Shown piece by piece: positions 33,239 to 43,192 of a stretch of DNA of 64,000 bases. A program made the translations under genes and the position numbers. Positions within the stretch are counted from its first letter, which is position 1; every line of letters begins with the position of its first letter. The notes below the pieces were generated by a model. It saw only the letters and a list, made by a program, of their open reading frames with translations. It was not told the DNA's origin and made no database searches. Source of the DNA: Streptococcus pseudopneumoniae (GTDB taxonomy: Bacteria > Bacillota > Bacilli > Lactobacillales > Streptococcaceae); the NCBI RefSeq assembly GCF_001073085.1, contig NZ_JVFV01000027.1:62001-126000 (forward strand), read 5' to 3'.

Positions 33239-34593
33239 CTTGGTTCCTCCATCTTCGAAATACTTGAAAATTTATTATATTCTTTTTGGAAAATCAATTC
33301 TACCGTTCCGCGAGCACCGCTACGGTTTTTCTCGATAATCACTTCTACTTTATTATTTGGAATGCCTTCCTCTTCTTCACCACCGCGCTCATAATAATCA
33401 TCACGATAGAGGAAGGCTACGATATCTGCATCCTGCTCGATAGATCCAGATTCACGAATATCAGACAAAACTGGTCTCTTATCTTGACGTTGCTCTACAC
33501 CACGAGAAAGCTGACTAAGAGCTATAACTGGAACTTTGAGTTCTTTTGCTAAGATTTTCAACTGACGGGAAATCTCAGATACTTCTTGTTGACGATTTTC
33601 TCGACCAGTTCCAGTGATAAGCTGAAGATAGTCAATCAAAATCAAGCCTAGATTACCTGTTTCCTGAGCCAGTTTACGAGAACGAGATCGAATTTCTGTG
33701 ATTCGAATCCCAGGTGTATCATCAATATAGATACTTGCATTAGCCAGATTACCCTGAGCAATCGTATACTTACGCCATTCTTCCTCGGTCAATTGACCCG
33801 TACGGATAGAATGTGACTCTACCAAGCCTTCTGCAGCCAACATACGATCGACCAAACTTTCAGCACCCATTTCCAGAGAGAAAATAGCAACTGTCTTATC
33901 GAGTTTGGTTCCGATATTTTGCGCAATATTCAAAGCAAAGGCTGTCTTACCAACCGCAGGACGAGCTGCCAAAATAATCAATTCTTCCTCATGCAGACCT
34001 GTCGTCATATGATCTAAATCTCGATAGCCTGTCGCAATACCCGTGATATCTGAAGTCTGTTGCGAACGAGCTTCTAGATTTCCAAAGTTAATATTCAATA
34101 CATCGCGAATATTTTTAAAACCATTTCGATTGGCATTCTCACTGACATCAATCAAGCCTTTTTCTGCACGAGCGATAATTTCGTCAGCAGGTTGAGAAGC
34201 TTCATAGGCTAGGTTTACAGACTCTGTCAACTTAGCAATCAGGCGTCGAAGCATAGCCTTTTCTGCTACAATTTTAGCATAGTATTCCGCATTGGCAGAG
34301 GTTGGCACCGAATTGACAATCTCAACCAGATAAGACAAGCCTCCAATAGTTTGTAAATCACCCTGACTATCTAGTATCGTCCGAACTGTGGTTGCATCAA
34401 TAGCATCTCCACGATCAGACAAATCAACCATAGCCTGAAAAATCAAACGGTGAGCATACTTAAAGAAGTCCTGTGAATCGATATATTCTCGGACAAAGAC
34501 GAGTTTAGTCTCATCAATAAAAATGGCTCCCAACACAGATTGTTCTGCCAGAATATCTTGAGGCTGAACACGCAGTTCTTCAACTTCTGCCAT
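33235..34593 (-). CDS. dnaB: Replicative DNA helicase DnaB
   Basis: A 452-residue RecA-fold hexameric helicase. It has an N-terminal DnaB domain (VLGAIFIDETKLVFVREYI) and a linker, then Walker A ARPAVGKTAFALN, Walker B LILIDYLQLI and the arginine-finger region. Length is standard for the family. It lies downstream of rplI with a 42-base gap and upstream of veg, an order conserved in streptococci. Confidence 0.96.
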   Translation of the reverse strand: MAEVEELRVQPQDILAEQSVLGAIFIDETKLVFVREYIDSQDFFKYAHRLIFQAMVDLSDRGDAIDATTVRTILDSQGDLQTIGGLSYLVEIVNSVPTSANAEYYAKIVAEKAMLRRLIAKLTESVNLAYEASQPADEIIARAEKGLIDVSENANRNGFKNIRDVLNINFGNLEARSQQTSDITGIATGYRDLDHMTTGLHEEELIILAARPAVGKTAFALNIAQNIGTKLDKTVAIFSLEMGAESLVDRMLAAEGLVESHSIRTGQLTEEEWRKYTIAQGNLANASIYIDDTPGIRITEIRSRSRKLAQETGNLGLILIDYLQLITGTGRENRQQEVSEISRQLKILAKELKVPVIALSQLSRGVEQRQDKRPVLSDIRESGSIEQDADIVAFLYRDDYYERGGEEEEGIPNNKVEVIIEKNRSGARGTVELIFQKEYNKFSSISKMEEPR

Positions 34594-34635
34594 CAGACTT
34601 TCCTTCCTTTTACAATGCTGTCAACCAATCGTAAA

Positions 34636-35088
34636 TTAAGCTTCCTTGACACGAAGATTGATTACACTTGTCACTTCTTGATAAATCTTCACCGGAACAT
34701 CAATCAAACCAACTGCTCGGATTGGTGATTGAATTTGAATGTGGCGTTTATCAATTTTAATACCAAATTGTTTTTGCAATTCTTCTGCAATTTTCTTGTT
34801 GGTAATAGATCCAAATGTACGTCCATCTGGACCAACTTTTTCAACAAACTCAACGATGGTTTCCTCTGCTTCCAGTTTCGCTTTAATTTCCTTAGCTTCT
34901 GCAAGCATCTCTGCATGTGCTTTTTCTTCTGATTTTTGCTTACCACGCAACTCACCAATGGCTTGAGCTGTAGCTTCCTTAGCAAGGTTTTTCTTAATTA
35001 AAAAGTTTTGTGCATATCCAGTTGGCACTTCTTTAATTTCACCTTTTTTTCCTTTACCTTTAACATCTGCTAAAAAGATTACTTTCAT
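34636..35088 (-). CDS. rplI: 50S ribosomal protein L9
   Basis: A 150-residue L9 with its N-terminal domain [20 protein letters not shown], long connecting helix and C-terminal RNA-binding domain. Its start overlaps the gdpP stop by four bases (ATGA), a coupling seen across Firmicutes. Confidence 0.97.
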   Translation of the reverse strand: MKVIFLADVKGKGKKGEIKEVPTGYAQNFLIKKNLAKEATAQAIGELRGKQKSEEKAHAEMLAEAKEIKAKLEAEETIVEFVEKVGPDGRTFGSITNKKIAEELQKQFGIKIDKRHIQIQSPIRAVGLIDVPVKIYQEVTSVINLRVKEA

Positions 35089-37058
35089 TCTTCTGACTCC
35101 TTTTCTTTTGTTTCATTAAAAATAACTGTTTTCAGTTTATCTCCTGCTTCTTGCAGGCTCATATCTGTCAAACGTGCCGCAGCTAAGTTAAAGTGACCAC
35201 CTCCACCTAACTCTTCCATAATTCGTTGGACATTGATCTTACTTCTGCTTCGCGCAGAAATGGAGATTGCTCCTTGACTATTCTTAGCAAGTACAAAGCT
35301 GGCCTCTATACCAGACATAGCAAGCATAGCATCAGCAGCCTTACTAATAACAACCGTATCGTACTCTTTATCCTCCAAAGCTTGAGCAACCAGGATTGAT
35401 GGCTGTACCATTTGTCCCTGCAAAATGAGTTCATTTACCAATCGATATTCTTCAAAATCAGTGGCTGAAATTTCCTGAATGATAATGCTATCACTCCCTC
35501 TCGTTCTGAGATAACTTGCAACATCAAAAGTTCGACTAGTTACCCGAGAGGTGAAATTTTTAGTATCCAACATCATTCCCCCCATAAGAACACTAGCCTG
35601 AATGCGACTCAAACGTTTCTTCTTAGAGTTTTGAAATTGAATCAACTCAGTTACAAGTTCACTAGCACTGCTTGCTCCACTCTCAATATAGGTAATAACC
35701 GCATTATCTGGAAAATCTTGGTCGCGACGGTGATGGTCAATGACAATCGTCTGTGTAAACAAGTCATAAAACTCTTTGGATAAGGTTAAAGCTGTCTTAG
35801 AATGGTCAACCATCACAAGCAAGGAACGTTTGGTAACCATTGTCATAGCCTGGCCTAAAGGAAGAAGTTTTGAAACACCCTCCTCTTCCAAATAGTTAAC
35901 CGCTCGAGCAATATCTGGAGACATCTGTGTAGGTTCATAAATCACATAACTCTCTTCCAGTACATTACTCGAAAACAACTGCATTCCAACCGCTGATCCA
36001 AGAGCATCCATATCCAGATTCTTATGACCAACCACAAAAACTCGATCGACACTTTTAAGTTTATCTGAAATAGCTGTCATCATGGCACGAGTTCGTGTCC
36101 GAGTACGTTTAACAGATGCAGCTGAACCTCCTCCAAAGTAGATTGGATTTTTAGTTTCATCATTCTCTTTTACGACAACTTGGTCACCACCACGAACTTC
36201 AGCTAAGTTGAGATTAAGAAGAGCCACCTTCCCAATCTGATCATGATTCCCATCACCATAGGAAACTCCCATACTCATCGTTAGCGGTAAATTCCGTTGC
36301 TTAGCTTCCTCACGAAAGGTATCAATCACAGAAAACTTATCATGCATCAAGTGACCAAGTACAGTGTAGTCAGTAAATAGATAAAACCGATCCATACTCA
36401 CTCTACGAGAAAACATGGCATGTTTCCCAGCAAATTCTGAAACAAAATTTGCAACAAAGCTATTAATATGACTAATGTCTGATTCAGACGTTTCATTTTC
36501 CAAATCATCATAGTTATCAACTGAGATAATCCCGATTACCGGTCTACTTGTCACAAGCTCAACAGTCGCCTCATACTCACCAGAAACATCAAAAAAGTAT
36601 AAGACACCTGAATTTCTATCTAAATGCACTGCATATCGTTTCTCCCCAACAATGGCATAAGACCCTGGAGTAGAAATCGAACTCTTTAAAATCTTTTGAA
36701 ATTGAGGAAAATCAATTTCTCCATCCTCAGTTGTCAAAATTAATTCCGCATAGGGATTGAACCATTCAATCTCACTGCTGTCCATATTTAATTTAACAAC
36801 CCCGACAGGCATTTGCTCTAGGAGAGCACTCAAACTATCCGTAGCCTGATGATTAACATACTGGATTTGCTCGATATCTGTTTTTTTGTAATATTTTTTC
36901 TGGAAATTAAACAGCAGAACATAGAATACGATAAATAAAAATAGACTTGCTATAGTGATAAGATTATCCTTTACTAACACAATCAAAATGGTCATAATCG
37001 TAAAGGTTACCATAGCAATCAGATACATAAAAAAGGGATTTATTTCATTTTTTTTCAT
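35085..37058 (-). CDS. gdpP: Cyclic-di-AMP phosphodiesterase GdpP
   Basis: A 657-residue membrane enzyme. Two N-terminal membrane segments (residues 8-55) precede a PAS-like domain, a degenerate GGDEF domain and a C-terminal DHH-DHHA1 domain with [24 protein letters not shown] and [11 protein letters not shown]. It degrades c-di-AMP to pApA and so influences osmotic balance, beta-lactam tolerance and competence. The start at 37058 follows AGAGG; the frame opens slightly earlier at 37076. It is cotranscribed with rplI and dnaB. Confidence 0.95.
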   Translation of the reverse strand: MKKNEINPFFMYLIAMVTFTIMTILIVLVKDNLITIASLFLFIVFYVLLFNFQKKYYKKTDIEQIQYVNHQATDSLSALLEQMPVGVVKLNMDSSEIEWFNPYAELILTTEDGEIDFPQFQKILKSSISTPGSYAIVGEKRYAVHLDRNSGVLYFFDVSGEYEATVELVTSRPVIGIISVDNYDDLENETSESDISHINSFVANFVSEFAGKHAMFSRRVSMDRFYLFTDYTVLGHLMHDKFSVIDTFREEAKQRNLPLTMSMGVSYGDGNHDQIGKVALLNLNLAEVRGGDQVVVKENDETKNPIYFGGGSAASVKRTRTRTRAMMTAISDKLKSVDRVFVVGHKNLDMDALGSAVGMQLFSSNVLEESYVIYEPTQMSPDIARAVNYLEEEGVSKLLPLGQAMTMVTKRSLLVMVDHSKTALTLSKEFYDLFTQTIVIDHHRRDQDFPDNAVITYIESGASSASELVTELIQFQNSKKKRLSRIQASVLMGGMMLDTKNFTSRVTSRTFDVASYLRTRGSDSIIIQEISATDFEEYRLVNELILQGQMVQPSILVAQALEDKEYDTVVISKAADAMLAMSGIEASFVLAKNSQGAISISARSRSKINVQRIMEELGGGGHFNLAAARLTDMSLQEAGDKLKTVIFNETKEKESEE

Positions 37059-37157
37059 TACAAACCTCTTGCGCATTATTATACCATAAATGTAGCCAAA
37101 ATGCGACTTTTAAAGAGGGAACACTATATTCAAATAATAGTAAAACATCCAAACTAA

Positions 37158-37187
37158 AAAGTGGTTTACACTAGTGTAAACCACTTT
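37158..37187 (-). terminator. Perfect 30-base palindrome after hpf
   Basis: A perfect inverted repeat with 15-base arms, centred on CACTAGTG, followed on the minus strand by TTTAG. It probably ends hpf transcription. It contains TTTACA-N4-TGTAAA, which recurs after recF. Confidence 0.75.
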
Positions 37188-37206
37188 CAAAGACTAATTT
37201 TTTTGA

Positions 37207-37749
37207 TTATTTAACTTCTAGAAGACCAATATCTCCATCTTCACGACGATAAATAACATTTGTTGTTTCATCTTCAACATCTACATAGATAAAGAAGTCA
37301 TGTCCCAATAAATCCATCTGTAAGATAGCTTCTTCCAAATCCATTGGTTTCAAATCAATTTGTTTTGAACGAACAACTTTTGGTTGTACTACATCTAAGT
37401 CCTCAACTAAAGCATCTGTAAAGAGTTGACTTGTAGATACTTTATTTCTGTTCTTACGTTCAATTTTAGTTTTGTTTTTACGAATCTGACGCTCAATCTT
37501 ATCTGTCACCAAATCAATAGAACCGTACATATCTTGAGAAATATCTTCTGCACGAAGAGTAATAGATCCAAGCGGAATGGTTACTTCTACTTTAGCAGTC
37601 TTTTCACGGTAAACTTTCAAGTTAACACGCGCATCCAATTCTTGGTCTGCTTGGAAGTATTTTTCGATCTTTTCGAGTTTAGAAACTACATAATCACGAA
37701 TTGCTTCTGTTACTTCTAGGTTTTCACCACGGATACTATATTTAATCAT
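37207..37749 (-). CDS. hpf: Ribosome hibernation promoting factor, long form
   Basis: A 180-residue long HPF: an N-terminal S30AE domain that binds the 30S decoding region (MIKYSIRGENLEVTEAIRDY) and a C-terminal dimerisation domain (MDLEEAILQMDLLGHDFFIY) that joins two 70S ribosomes into 100S particles. It has its own strong promoter and lies after comFC, the order found in pneumococcus, where it is reported with the late competence genes. Confidence 0.96.
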   Translation of the reverse strand: MIKYSIRGENLEVTEAIRDYVVSKLEKIEKYFQADQELDARVNLKVYREKTAKVEVTIPLGSITLRAEDISQDMYGSIDLVTDKIERQIRKNKTKIERKNRNKVSTSQLFTDALVEDLDVVQPKVVRSKQIDLKPMDLEEAILQMDLLGHDFFIYVDVEDETTNVIYRREDGDIGLLEVK

Positions 37750-37790
37750 ATAAGTACCTTCTTTCTAAACATATTTGTTTTTCTAATTAT

Positions 37791-37819
37791 ATTATAACGC
37801 TTTCATATTTTTTTTGCAA
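37791..37819 (-). promoter_or_regulatory. Promoter of hpf
   Basis: Minus strand: TTGCAA (37814-37819), 17-bp spacer, TATAAT (37791-37796). It lies between comFC and hpf, so hpf can be made without competence. Confidence 0.8.
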
Positions 37820-37828
37820 ACTTTTTCC

Positions 37829-38491
37829 TCATCTTGCGAGGGAAAAAGTTTTAATATTCTGACATCCAGCCTCTAAAAACATACTTTTAAGACGATTCAA
37901 GGTAGTTCCAGTCGTGTAAATATCATCAAATAGTAAGATATTTTCTGGAAGCTTCACTACATCTTTCAATAAAAAGGGAAATTCTGCAAGTAAGCGATCC
38001 GATCGATTTTTTGAAGAACTAGCCTCCACTTCTTTTTTAACCAAAATATCCAGATATGTTAACCCTGTCTCCATTATCAAACCTTCAACTTGATTAAAGC
38101 CTCTGCTTTTAAAACGCTGGTCACTCAGAGGGACAATCACAATCTGATAGTCCTTATACTTCTTTAACTCTTTTTGCAATATCTCAGAAAATACCTTTCT
38201 AAGAAGATAATCACCATCAAATTTATAGCGACTAAAATATTCTTTCATTGCCTGATTATAGGAATAAAGAGCCACATGATCAACCTTTACACCTTTTTTA
38301 CACCAAAATTGACAATCTTGACAGATAATTGACACCCCTTTTTTAAAACAACTAGGACAATGATTACCAGCAATACTCTCGAAAGACGAAATACAGGATT
38401 CACATACTAGTTCCTCCTCCTTTTTAAAACAGAGCAGGTTAGTAAAAGTTATCTCTGTTTGCAAGCTTTTACCACACAATAAACACTTCAT
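37829..38491 (-). CDS. comFC: Competence protein ComFC
   Basis: A 220-residue protein. It has two N-terminal zinc-binding Cys pairs (MKCLLCGKSL and CESC, then CPSC and CQDC) and a phosphoribosyltransferase-like domain with the PRPP loop LLFDDIYTTGTTL. It is needed for uptake of transforming DNA with ComFA, to which it binds. It is translationally coupled to comFA (four-base overlap). Confidence 0.94.
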   Translation of the reverse strand: MKCLLCGKSLQTEITFTNLLCFKKEEELVCESCISSFESIAGNHCPSCFKKGVSIICQDCQFWCKKGVKVDHVALYSYNQAMKEYFSRYKFDGDYLLRKVFSEILQKELKKYKDYQIVIVPLSDQRFKSRGFNQVEGLIMETGLTYLDILVKKEVEASSSKNRSDRLLAEFPFLLKDVVKLPENILLFDDIYTTGTTLNRLKSMFLEAGCQNIKTFSLAR

Positions 38492-39786
38492 ACTCCTGCC
38501 TCCTGATTCATTTGTTTAATCTCCTTTATGGCTTTCTTAATGGACTGATTGAGTCCATCATGGAAAAATATAAGTTCTCCAGTAGGACGATCCATGCTTC
38601 TTCCAACCCGCCCACCAATTTGTACTAAACTTGACTTAGTAAAGAGTTGATGATTGGCTTCCACCACAAAAACATCTACACGGGGGAAGGTAACTCCACG
38701 CTCTAATATAGTTGTGCTTATTAATATCGTCAACTCGCCATCTCGAAAGGCCTGTACCTGCTCTAATCGGTCTTCTGTGATTGAAGATACAAAGCCTATT
38801 TTCTCATTTGGAAATTTCTCCTGCAAAATTTCTTTTAGCTTTTCTCCCTTTTTTATTTCAGATGCGAAGATTAGTAAGGGATATGCCGTCTCTCTCTGTT
38901 TCTCAATGTAAAGTTTTAATTTTGGAGGTAAGCCATTTTTTTCTAAATATCTATTAAAATGCGATAACCAGATTGGCTTGGGAACAATGAGAGGATTTCC
39001 ATGAAAGCGACGTGGCAAACTGAGACGCTTTAACTCCCCTTGTTTAACTTTTCTGTCTAACTCATCTGTTGACGTTGCTGTTAAAAATATTCTCAATCCA
39101 TTTTCCTTTACACAATTGTTGACTGCATGGTAAAGCACTGGATTATCAACATAAGGAAAGGCATCTACTTCATCCACAATCAATAAATCAAAAGCTTGAT
39201 AAAATTTTAATAGTTGGTGAGTGGTTGCTACAACTAAAGGTGTACGAAAATAGGGATCCGACTCCCCATGTAGTAGTGCAATCTCACATGCAAAATCATT
39301 TTGTAATCGTTTATGGAGCTCTAGGCAAACATCAATTCGTGGACTGGCCAGACAAACAGCTCCACCCTGATTTATCACCTTAGCGACAACTTGGTAGATC
39401 ATCTCTGTCTTACCAGCTCCTGTCACTGCATGTACCAAGGTGGCCTCCTTCTTATCTACCGCCTGAAGGAGTCCTTGTGATACCCGCTCTTGAAATGGAG
39501 TCAGTTGACCTGACCATTTGAGTACATCTTGCTTGGGAAAATATTCTTGCGGAAAGTAATAGAGTTTTTGATCACTTCTTATTCGCTTCATAATCAAGCA
39601 TTCTCGACAATAAAAAGCACCAACAGGCAAATGCCATTCTTCTTTTATCTGACTACCACAACGCTGACAATATTGTTGGCCCTTCTCTTTTTTTATGGAT
39701 GGAATTTGTTTTGCTCGTTGTCTCTCCTCAAGACTTAATTCTTGTTCCGTAAAAAGGCGACCGAGGTAATTTGGATTGACTTTCAT
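38488..39786 (-). CDS. comFA: Competence DNA-translocation ATPase ComFA
   Basis: A 432-residue DEAD-box-type ATPase. It has an N-terminal four-Cys zinc finger (YCQRCGSQIKEEW with FYCRECL), Walker A VTGAGKTEMIY, Walker B LIVDEVDAFPY, motif III TATSTDE and motif VI QIGGRVGRSMDR. It drives single-stranded DNA across the membrane in transformation. A perfect ComX box lies only seven bases before the ATG, with no ribosome binding site. Confidence 0.95.
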   Translation of the reverse strand: MKVNPNYLGRLFTEQELSLEERQRAKQIPSIKKEKGQQYCQRCGSQIKEEWHLPVGAFYCRECLIMKRIRSDQKLYYFPQEYFPKQDVLKWSGQLTPFQERVSQGLLQAVDKKEATLVHAVTGAGKTEMIYQVVAKVINQGGAVCLASPRIDVCLELHKRLQNDFACEIALLHGESDPYFRTPLVVATTHQLLKFYQAFDLLIVDEVDAFPYVDNPVLYHAVNNCVKENGLRIFLTATSTDELDRKVKQGELKRLSLPRRFHGNPLIVPKPIWLSHFNRYLEKNGLPPKLKLYIEKQRETAYPLLIFASEIKKGEKLKEILQEKFPNEKIGFVSSITEDRLEQVQAFRDGELTILISTTILERGVTFPRVDVFVVEANHQLFTKSSLVQIGGRVGRSMDRPTGELIFFHDGLNQSIKKAIKEIKQMNQEAGV

Positions 39787-39793
39787 ATTTCTT

Positions 39794-39801
39794 TATTCGT
39801 A
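39794..39801 (-). promoter_or_regulatory. ComX (cin) box of comFA
   Basis: TACGAATA on the minus strand, exact match to the competence sigma factor -10 box. Transcription is predicted to start at or one base from the comFA ATG. Confidence 0.9.
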
Positions 39802-39829
39802 AAATGTAGAACTTTACGCTATTTTTTAG

Positions 39830-39835
39830 TACAAT
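39830..39835 (+). promoter_or_regulatory. -10 element of yigZ, six bases from the ATG
   Basis: TACAAT at 39830-39835, followed by AAAAAT and the ATG at 39842, with a weak -35 (TAGAAC) 17 bases upstream. The yigZ transcript may be leaderless. Confidence 0.55.
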
Positions 39836-39841
39836 AAAAAT

Positions 39842-40477
39842 ATGGAATATAGAACTATAAAAGAGGACGGTCAAGTCCAAGAAGAAATTAAAAAATCACG
39901 CTTTATCTGTCATGCCAAGCGTGTCTATAGTGAAGAAGAGGCTCGTGATTTTATCACAGCTATCAAAAAAGAACACTATAAAGCAACCCACAACTGCTCT
40001 GCCTTTATTGTCGGTGAACGTAGTGAAATCAAGCGAACTAGTGATGACGGAGAACCTAGTGGAACTGCTGGTATTCCTATGCTAGGAGTTTTGGAGAATC
40101 ACAACCTTACTAATGTCTGTGTTGTAGTTACTCGTTATTTTGGTGGTATCAAACTAGGGGCTGGTGGTTTGATTCGCGCTTATGCTGGTAGTATTGCCCT
40201 AGCAGTTAAGGAAATTGGCATTATTGAAATCAAAGAGCAGGCAGGGATACAGATTCACATGACCTATGCCCAGTATCAAGAATATGGGAATTTTCTTAAA
40301 GAGCATAATCTCATAGAATTAGAGACAAACTTTACAGATCAAGTTGACACTATGATTTTCATTGATAAAGAAAAGAAAGACGGTATCAAGGCTGATCTCA
40401 TTGAATTTTTCAATGGAAAAGTTACTCTAACTGACAAAGGTTTACGTGAAGTTGAAGTACCTGTAAACCTATCGTAA
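39842..40477 (+). CDS. YigZ / IMPACT family protein
   Basis: A 211-residue protein with the UPF0029 N-terminal domain (KSRFICHAKRVYSEEEARDF and SDDGEPSGTAGIPML) and the DUF1949 C-terminal ferredoxin-like domain. The family includes regulators linked to translation and Xaa-Pro peptide metabolism; its role here is unknown. It is divergent from comFA with 55 bases between starts, and 17 bases before the PH-domain gene. Confidence 0.92.
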   Translation: MEYRTIKEDGQVQEEIKKSRFICHAKRVYSEEEARDFITAIKKEHYKATHNCSAFIVGERSEIKRTSDDGEPSGTAGIPMLGVLENHNLTNVCVVVTRYFGGIKLGAGGLIRAYAGSIALAVKEIGIIEIKEQAGIQIHMTYAQYQEYGNFLKEHNLIELETNFTDQVDTMIFIDKEKKDGIKADLIEFFNGKVTLTDKGLREVEVPVNLS

Positions 40478-40493
40478 AGAAAGGAAATATCAT

Positions 40494-40937
40494 ATGGCTT
40501 TTGGAAGATTAATTCAGGGACTCGCTGGAAACTTCAGTGAGCAAAGTAAAGAAGCTCTTACCAAGGAGTTTGGACAATATTTATTAGAAAATGAAGAAAT
40601 TCAAAGCGGATATAAACTTATTCGTGACTCAATTATCTTTACAAATATCCGAATCATCTTTACAGATAAACAAGGGGCAACCGGACGGAAGATGTCTATC
40701 AAATCAATTTTCCTCATGAACATCATTAATGTTGAGATGGAAACTGCTGGACTTGGGATTGATGATAGCGAGATTACGATTACTTATTTAGAAAATGCCT
40801 TTTTAAAATCTCACAATGAACTTTTTAATTCTCACAAATTTGAATTTCCAAAGAAAACAGATATCATACCTCTATACACTTATCTGTTTGAATTAGCTTA
40901 TCACAATCGTTTGAATATTAACGATTTGAATCACTGA
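40494..40937 (+). CDS. Bacterial PH-domain protein
   Basis: A 147-residue protein with a bacterial pleckstrin-homology fold (PF08000 type): SGYKLIRDSIIFTNIRIIFTD, then beta strands and a C-terminal helix. It is cytoplasmic; the ligand is unknown. AGAAAGG precedes the start. It follows yigZ closely and probably shares its transcript. A hairpin terminator follows. Confidence 0.85.
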   Translation: MAFGRLIQGLAGNFSEQSKEALTKEFGQYLLENEEIQSGYKLIRDSIIFTNIRIIFTDKQGATGRKMSIKSIFLMNIINVEMETAGLGIDDSEITITYLENAFLKSHNELFNSHKFEFPKKTDIIPLYTYLFELAYHNRLNINDLNH

Positions 40938-40944
40938 TATAAAG

Positions 40945-40980
40945 AAATCCTATCACTCCGATAGGATTTCTATATTTTAC
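40945..40980 (+). terminator. Terminator after the PH-domain gene
   Basis: AAATCCTATC, 5-base loop, GATAGGATTT, then CTATATTTT. Confidence 0.8.
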
Positions 40981-41004
40981 AAAAGTTAAAGTTAGCGTTA
41001 TACT
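40976..41004 (+). promoter_or_regulatory. Promoter of cysK
   Basis: TTTACA (40976-40981), 17-bp spacer, TATACT (40999-41004), about 30 bases before the start. Confidence 0.65.
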
Positions 41005-41033
41005 AGTAGCATCTTATATAAAGAGGTGCTTAT

Positions 41034-41960
41034 ATGGCTATTTATAACAACATCACAGAACTCATCGGTAGAACACCGATTGTTAAATTAAACAACATTG
41101 TACCCGAAGGTGCAGCAGATGTTTATGTAAAACTTGAAGCTTTTAACCCAGGATCATCCGTTAAAGACCGCATCGCCCTAAGTATGATTGAAAAAGCAGA
41201 ACAAGAAGGTAAATTGAAACCAGGTTCTACTATTGTGGAAGCAACAAGTGGAAACACTGGTATTGGACTTTCATGGGTTGGTGCTGCTAAAGGCTATAAA
41301 GTTGTTATCGTTATGCCTGAAACCATGAGTGTTGAACGTCGTAAAATTATCCAAGCTTATGGAGCTGAACTAGTCCTCACTCCTGGTAGCGAAGGAATGA
41401 AAGGTGCGATTGCAAAAGCGCAGGAAATTGCTGCTGAGCGTGATGGTTTCTTACCATTACAGTTTATTAACCAAGCTAACCCAAAAGTTCACGAAAGAAC
41501 AACAGGAGCTGAAATCCTAGCTGATTTTGGAGCTGATGGTTTAGATGCCTTTGTTGCTGGTGTTGGTACCGGAGGAACTATTTCAGGTGTTTCTCATGCT
41601 CTTAAAACTGCTAACTCAAACATTCAAGTTTTTGCAGTTGAGGCAGACGAGTCAGCTATCTTGTCAGGTGAAAAACCAGGTCCTCACAAAATTCAAGGTA
41701 TCTCTGCTGGATTCATTCCAGATACACTTGATACAAAAGCTTATGATGGTATCGTTCGCGTAACCTCAGACAATGCTCTTGCACTTGGTCGTGAGATTGG
41801 CGGAAAAGAAGGTTTCCTTGTTGGAATTTCTTCTGCTGCAGCTATCTATGCAGCAATTGAAGTTGCTAAAAAACTTGGAGCAGGAAAAAAAGTCCTTGCT
41901 CTCGCACCAGATAACGGTGAGCGTTACCTATCTACAGCTCTCTATGAGTTTGAAGTATAG
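41034..41960 (+). CDS. cysK: Cysteine synthase A (O-acetylserine sulfhydrylase)
   Basis: A 308-residue PLP enzyme that makes cysteine from O-acetylserine and sulfide. The PLP lysine is in [12 protein letters not shown], the substrate loop is [11 protein letters not shown] and the phosphate cup is [19 protein letters not shown] precedes the ATG. It has its own promoter and terminator. CysK and CysM are hard to tell apart; length and motifs favour CysK. Confidence 0.94.
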   Translation: MAIYNNITELIGRTPIVKLNNIVPEGAADVYVKLEAFNPGSSVKDRIALSMIEKAEQEGKLKPGSTIVEATSGNTGIGLSWVGAAKGYKVVIVMPETMSVERRKIIQAYGAELVLTPGSEGMKGAIAKAQEIAAERDGFLPLQFINQANPKVHERTTGAEILADFGADGLDAFVAGVGTGGTISGVSHALKTANSNIQVFAVEADESAILSGEKPGPHKIQGISAGFIPDTLDTKAYDGIVRVTSDNALALGREIGGKEGFLVGISSAAAIYAAIEVAKKLGAGKKVLALAPDNGERYLSTALYEFEV

Positions 41961-41972
41961 TCTCCTAAATAC

Positions 41973-42000
41973 ACTAAGCCCTTGTATAGGGCTTTTTGTT
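41973..42000 (+). terminator. Terminator after cysK
   Basis: AAGCCCT, 5-base loop, AGGGCTT, then T run. Confidence 0.85.
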
Positions 42001-42040
42001 TACCTTTTAAAATAAACCTCTGAATCCCCCTCCAACAAAA

Positions 42041-42075
42041 GAAAAGGAAGCTGATTTGCTTCCTTACTTTTTTAT
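42041..42075. terminator. Terminator after tsf
   Basis: AAGGAAGC, 6-base loop, GCTTCCTT, with T-rich runs on both strands. It ends the rpsB-tsf transcript. Confidence 0.8.
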
Positions 42076-43115
42076 TAGTTATTCAAGGCTGCTGCCATTG
42101 TAGCTGCAACTTCTGCTTCAAAGTCGTTTACAGCTTTTTCGATACCTTCACCAACTTCAAATCGAGCGAACTCAACTACTGAAGCGTTAACTGATTCAAG
42201 GTAAGCTTCAACTGTCTTGCTGTCATCCATGATGTAAACTTGTGCAAGAAGTGTGTAAGCTTGGTCAACTTTAGTGTTGTCAAGCATGAAGCGATCCATT
42301 TTACCTGGGATGATTTTGTCCCAGATTTTTTCTGGTTTACCTTCAGCTGCCAATTCAGCTTTGATAGCTTCTTCAGCTTGAGCGATGACTTCATCAGTCA
42401 ATTGAGCTTTAGAACCATATTTAAGGTGTGGAAGAGCTGGTTTACCAACCATTGCACGGCTTTCGTTATCTTGGTCGATAACGTGGTTCAATTGTGCCAA
42501 CTCATCTTTAACAAATTGCTCATCCAATTCTTTGTATGAAAGAACTGTTGGTTTCATAGCAGCGATGTGCATTGAAATTTGTTTAGCAAGTGCTTCATCT
42601 CCACCTTCAATGACAGAGATAACACCGATACGTCCACCATTGTGTTGGTATGCTCCAAAGTGTTGTGCATCTGTTTTTTCAAGCAAAGCAAAACGACGGA
42701 ATGAGATTTTTTCACCGATTGTAGCTGTTGCAGATACATAGGCTGCTTCAAGAGTTTCACCTGAAGGCATTGTCAAAGCAAGTGCTTCTTCGTTATTAGC
42801 TGGTTTACCTTCAGCAATTACTTTAGCTGTTGCATTTACCAAGTCAACGAATTGAGCGTTTTTCGCAACAAAGTCCGTTTCAGCATTTACTTCAACTACT
42901 GCTGCAACGTTACCGTTAACAAATACACCAGTCAAACCTTCAGCTGCAACACGGTCAGCTTTCTTAGCTGCCTTAGCCATACCTTTTTCGCGAAGTAATT
43001 CGATTGCTTTTTCGATATCACCTTCAACTTCAACCAATGCTTTCTTAGCGTCCATAACACCAGCACCAGATTTTTCACGCAACTCTTTAACAAGTTTAGC
43101 TGTAATTTCTGCCAT
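42075..43115 (-). CDS. tsf: Translation elongation factor Ts
   Basis: A 346-residue EF-Ts, the GDP/GTP exchange factor of EF-Tu. It has the N-terminal UBA-like domain ([20 protein letters not shown]) and the core with [11 protein letters not shown]. It is downstream of rpsB, in the universal order, with a strong hairpin between them. ATAGGAG precedes the ATG. Confidence 0.97.
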   Translation of the reverse strand: MAEITAKLVKELREKSGAGVMDAKKALVEVEGDIEKAIELLREKGMAKAAKKADRVAAEGLTGVFVNGNVAAVVEVNAETDFVAKNAQFVDLVNATAKVIAEGKPANNEEALALTMPSGETLEAAYVSATATIGEKISFRRFALLEKTDAQHFGAYQHNGGRIGVISVIEGGDEALAKQISMHIAAMKPTVLSYKELDEQFVKDELAQLNHVIDQDNESRAMVGKPALPHLKYGSKAQLTDEVIAQAEEAIKAELAAEGKPEKIWDKIIPGKMDRFMLDNTKVDQAYTLLAQVYIMDDSKTVEAYLESVNASVVEFARFEVGEGIEKAVNDFEAEVAATMAAALNN

Positions 43116-43140
43116 TTTGATTCTCCTATATTTTTTAAAA

Positions 43141-43171
43141 TAGGAGAGCCGGGCTAAGCCCTGCCCTCCTA
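43141..43171 (-). promoter_or_regulatory. Hairpin between rpsB and tsf
   Basis: A GC-rich inverted repeat: AGGAG-GC-GGGCT against AGCCC-GC-CTCCT on the minus strand, with little T tract. Possibly an attenuator that sets the S2 to EF-Ts ratio, or an RNA processing site. Confidence 0.6.
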
Positions 43172-43192
43172 GGTAATGATTACTTATTTGAA

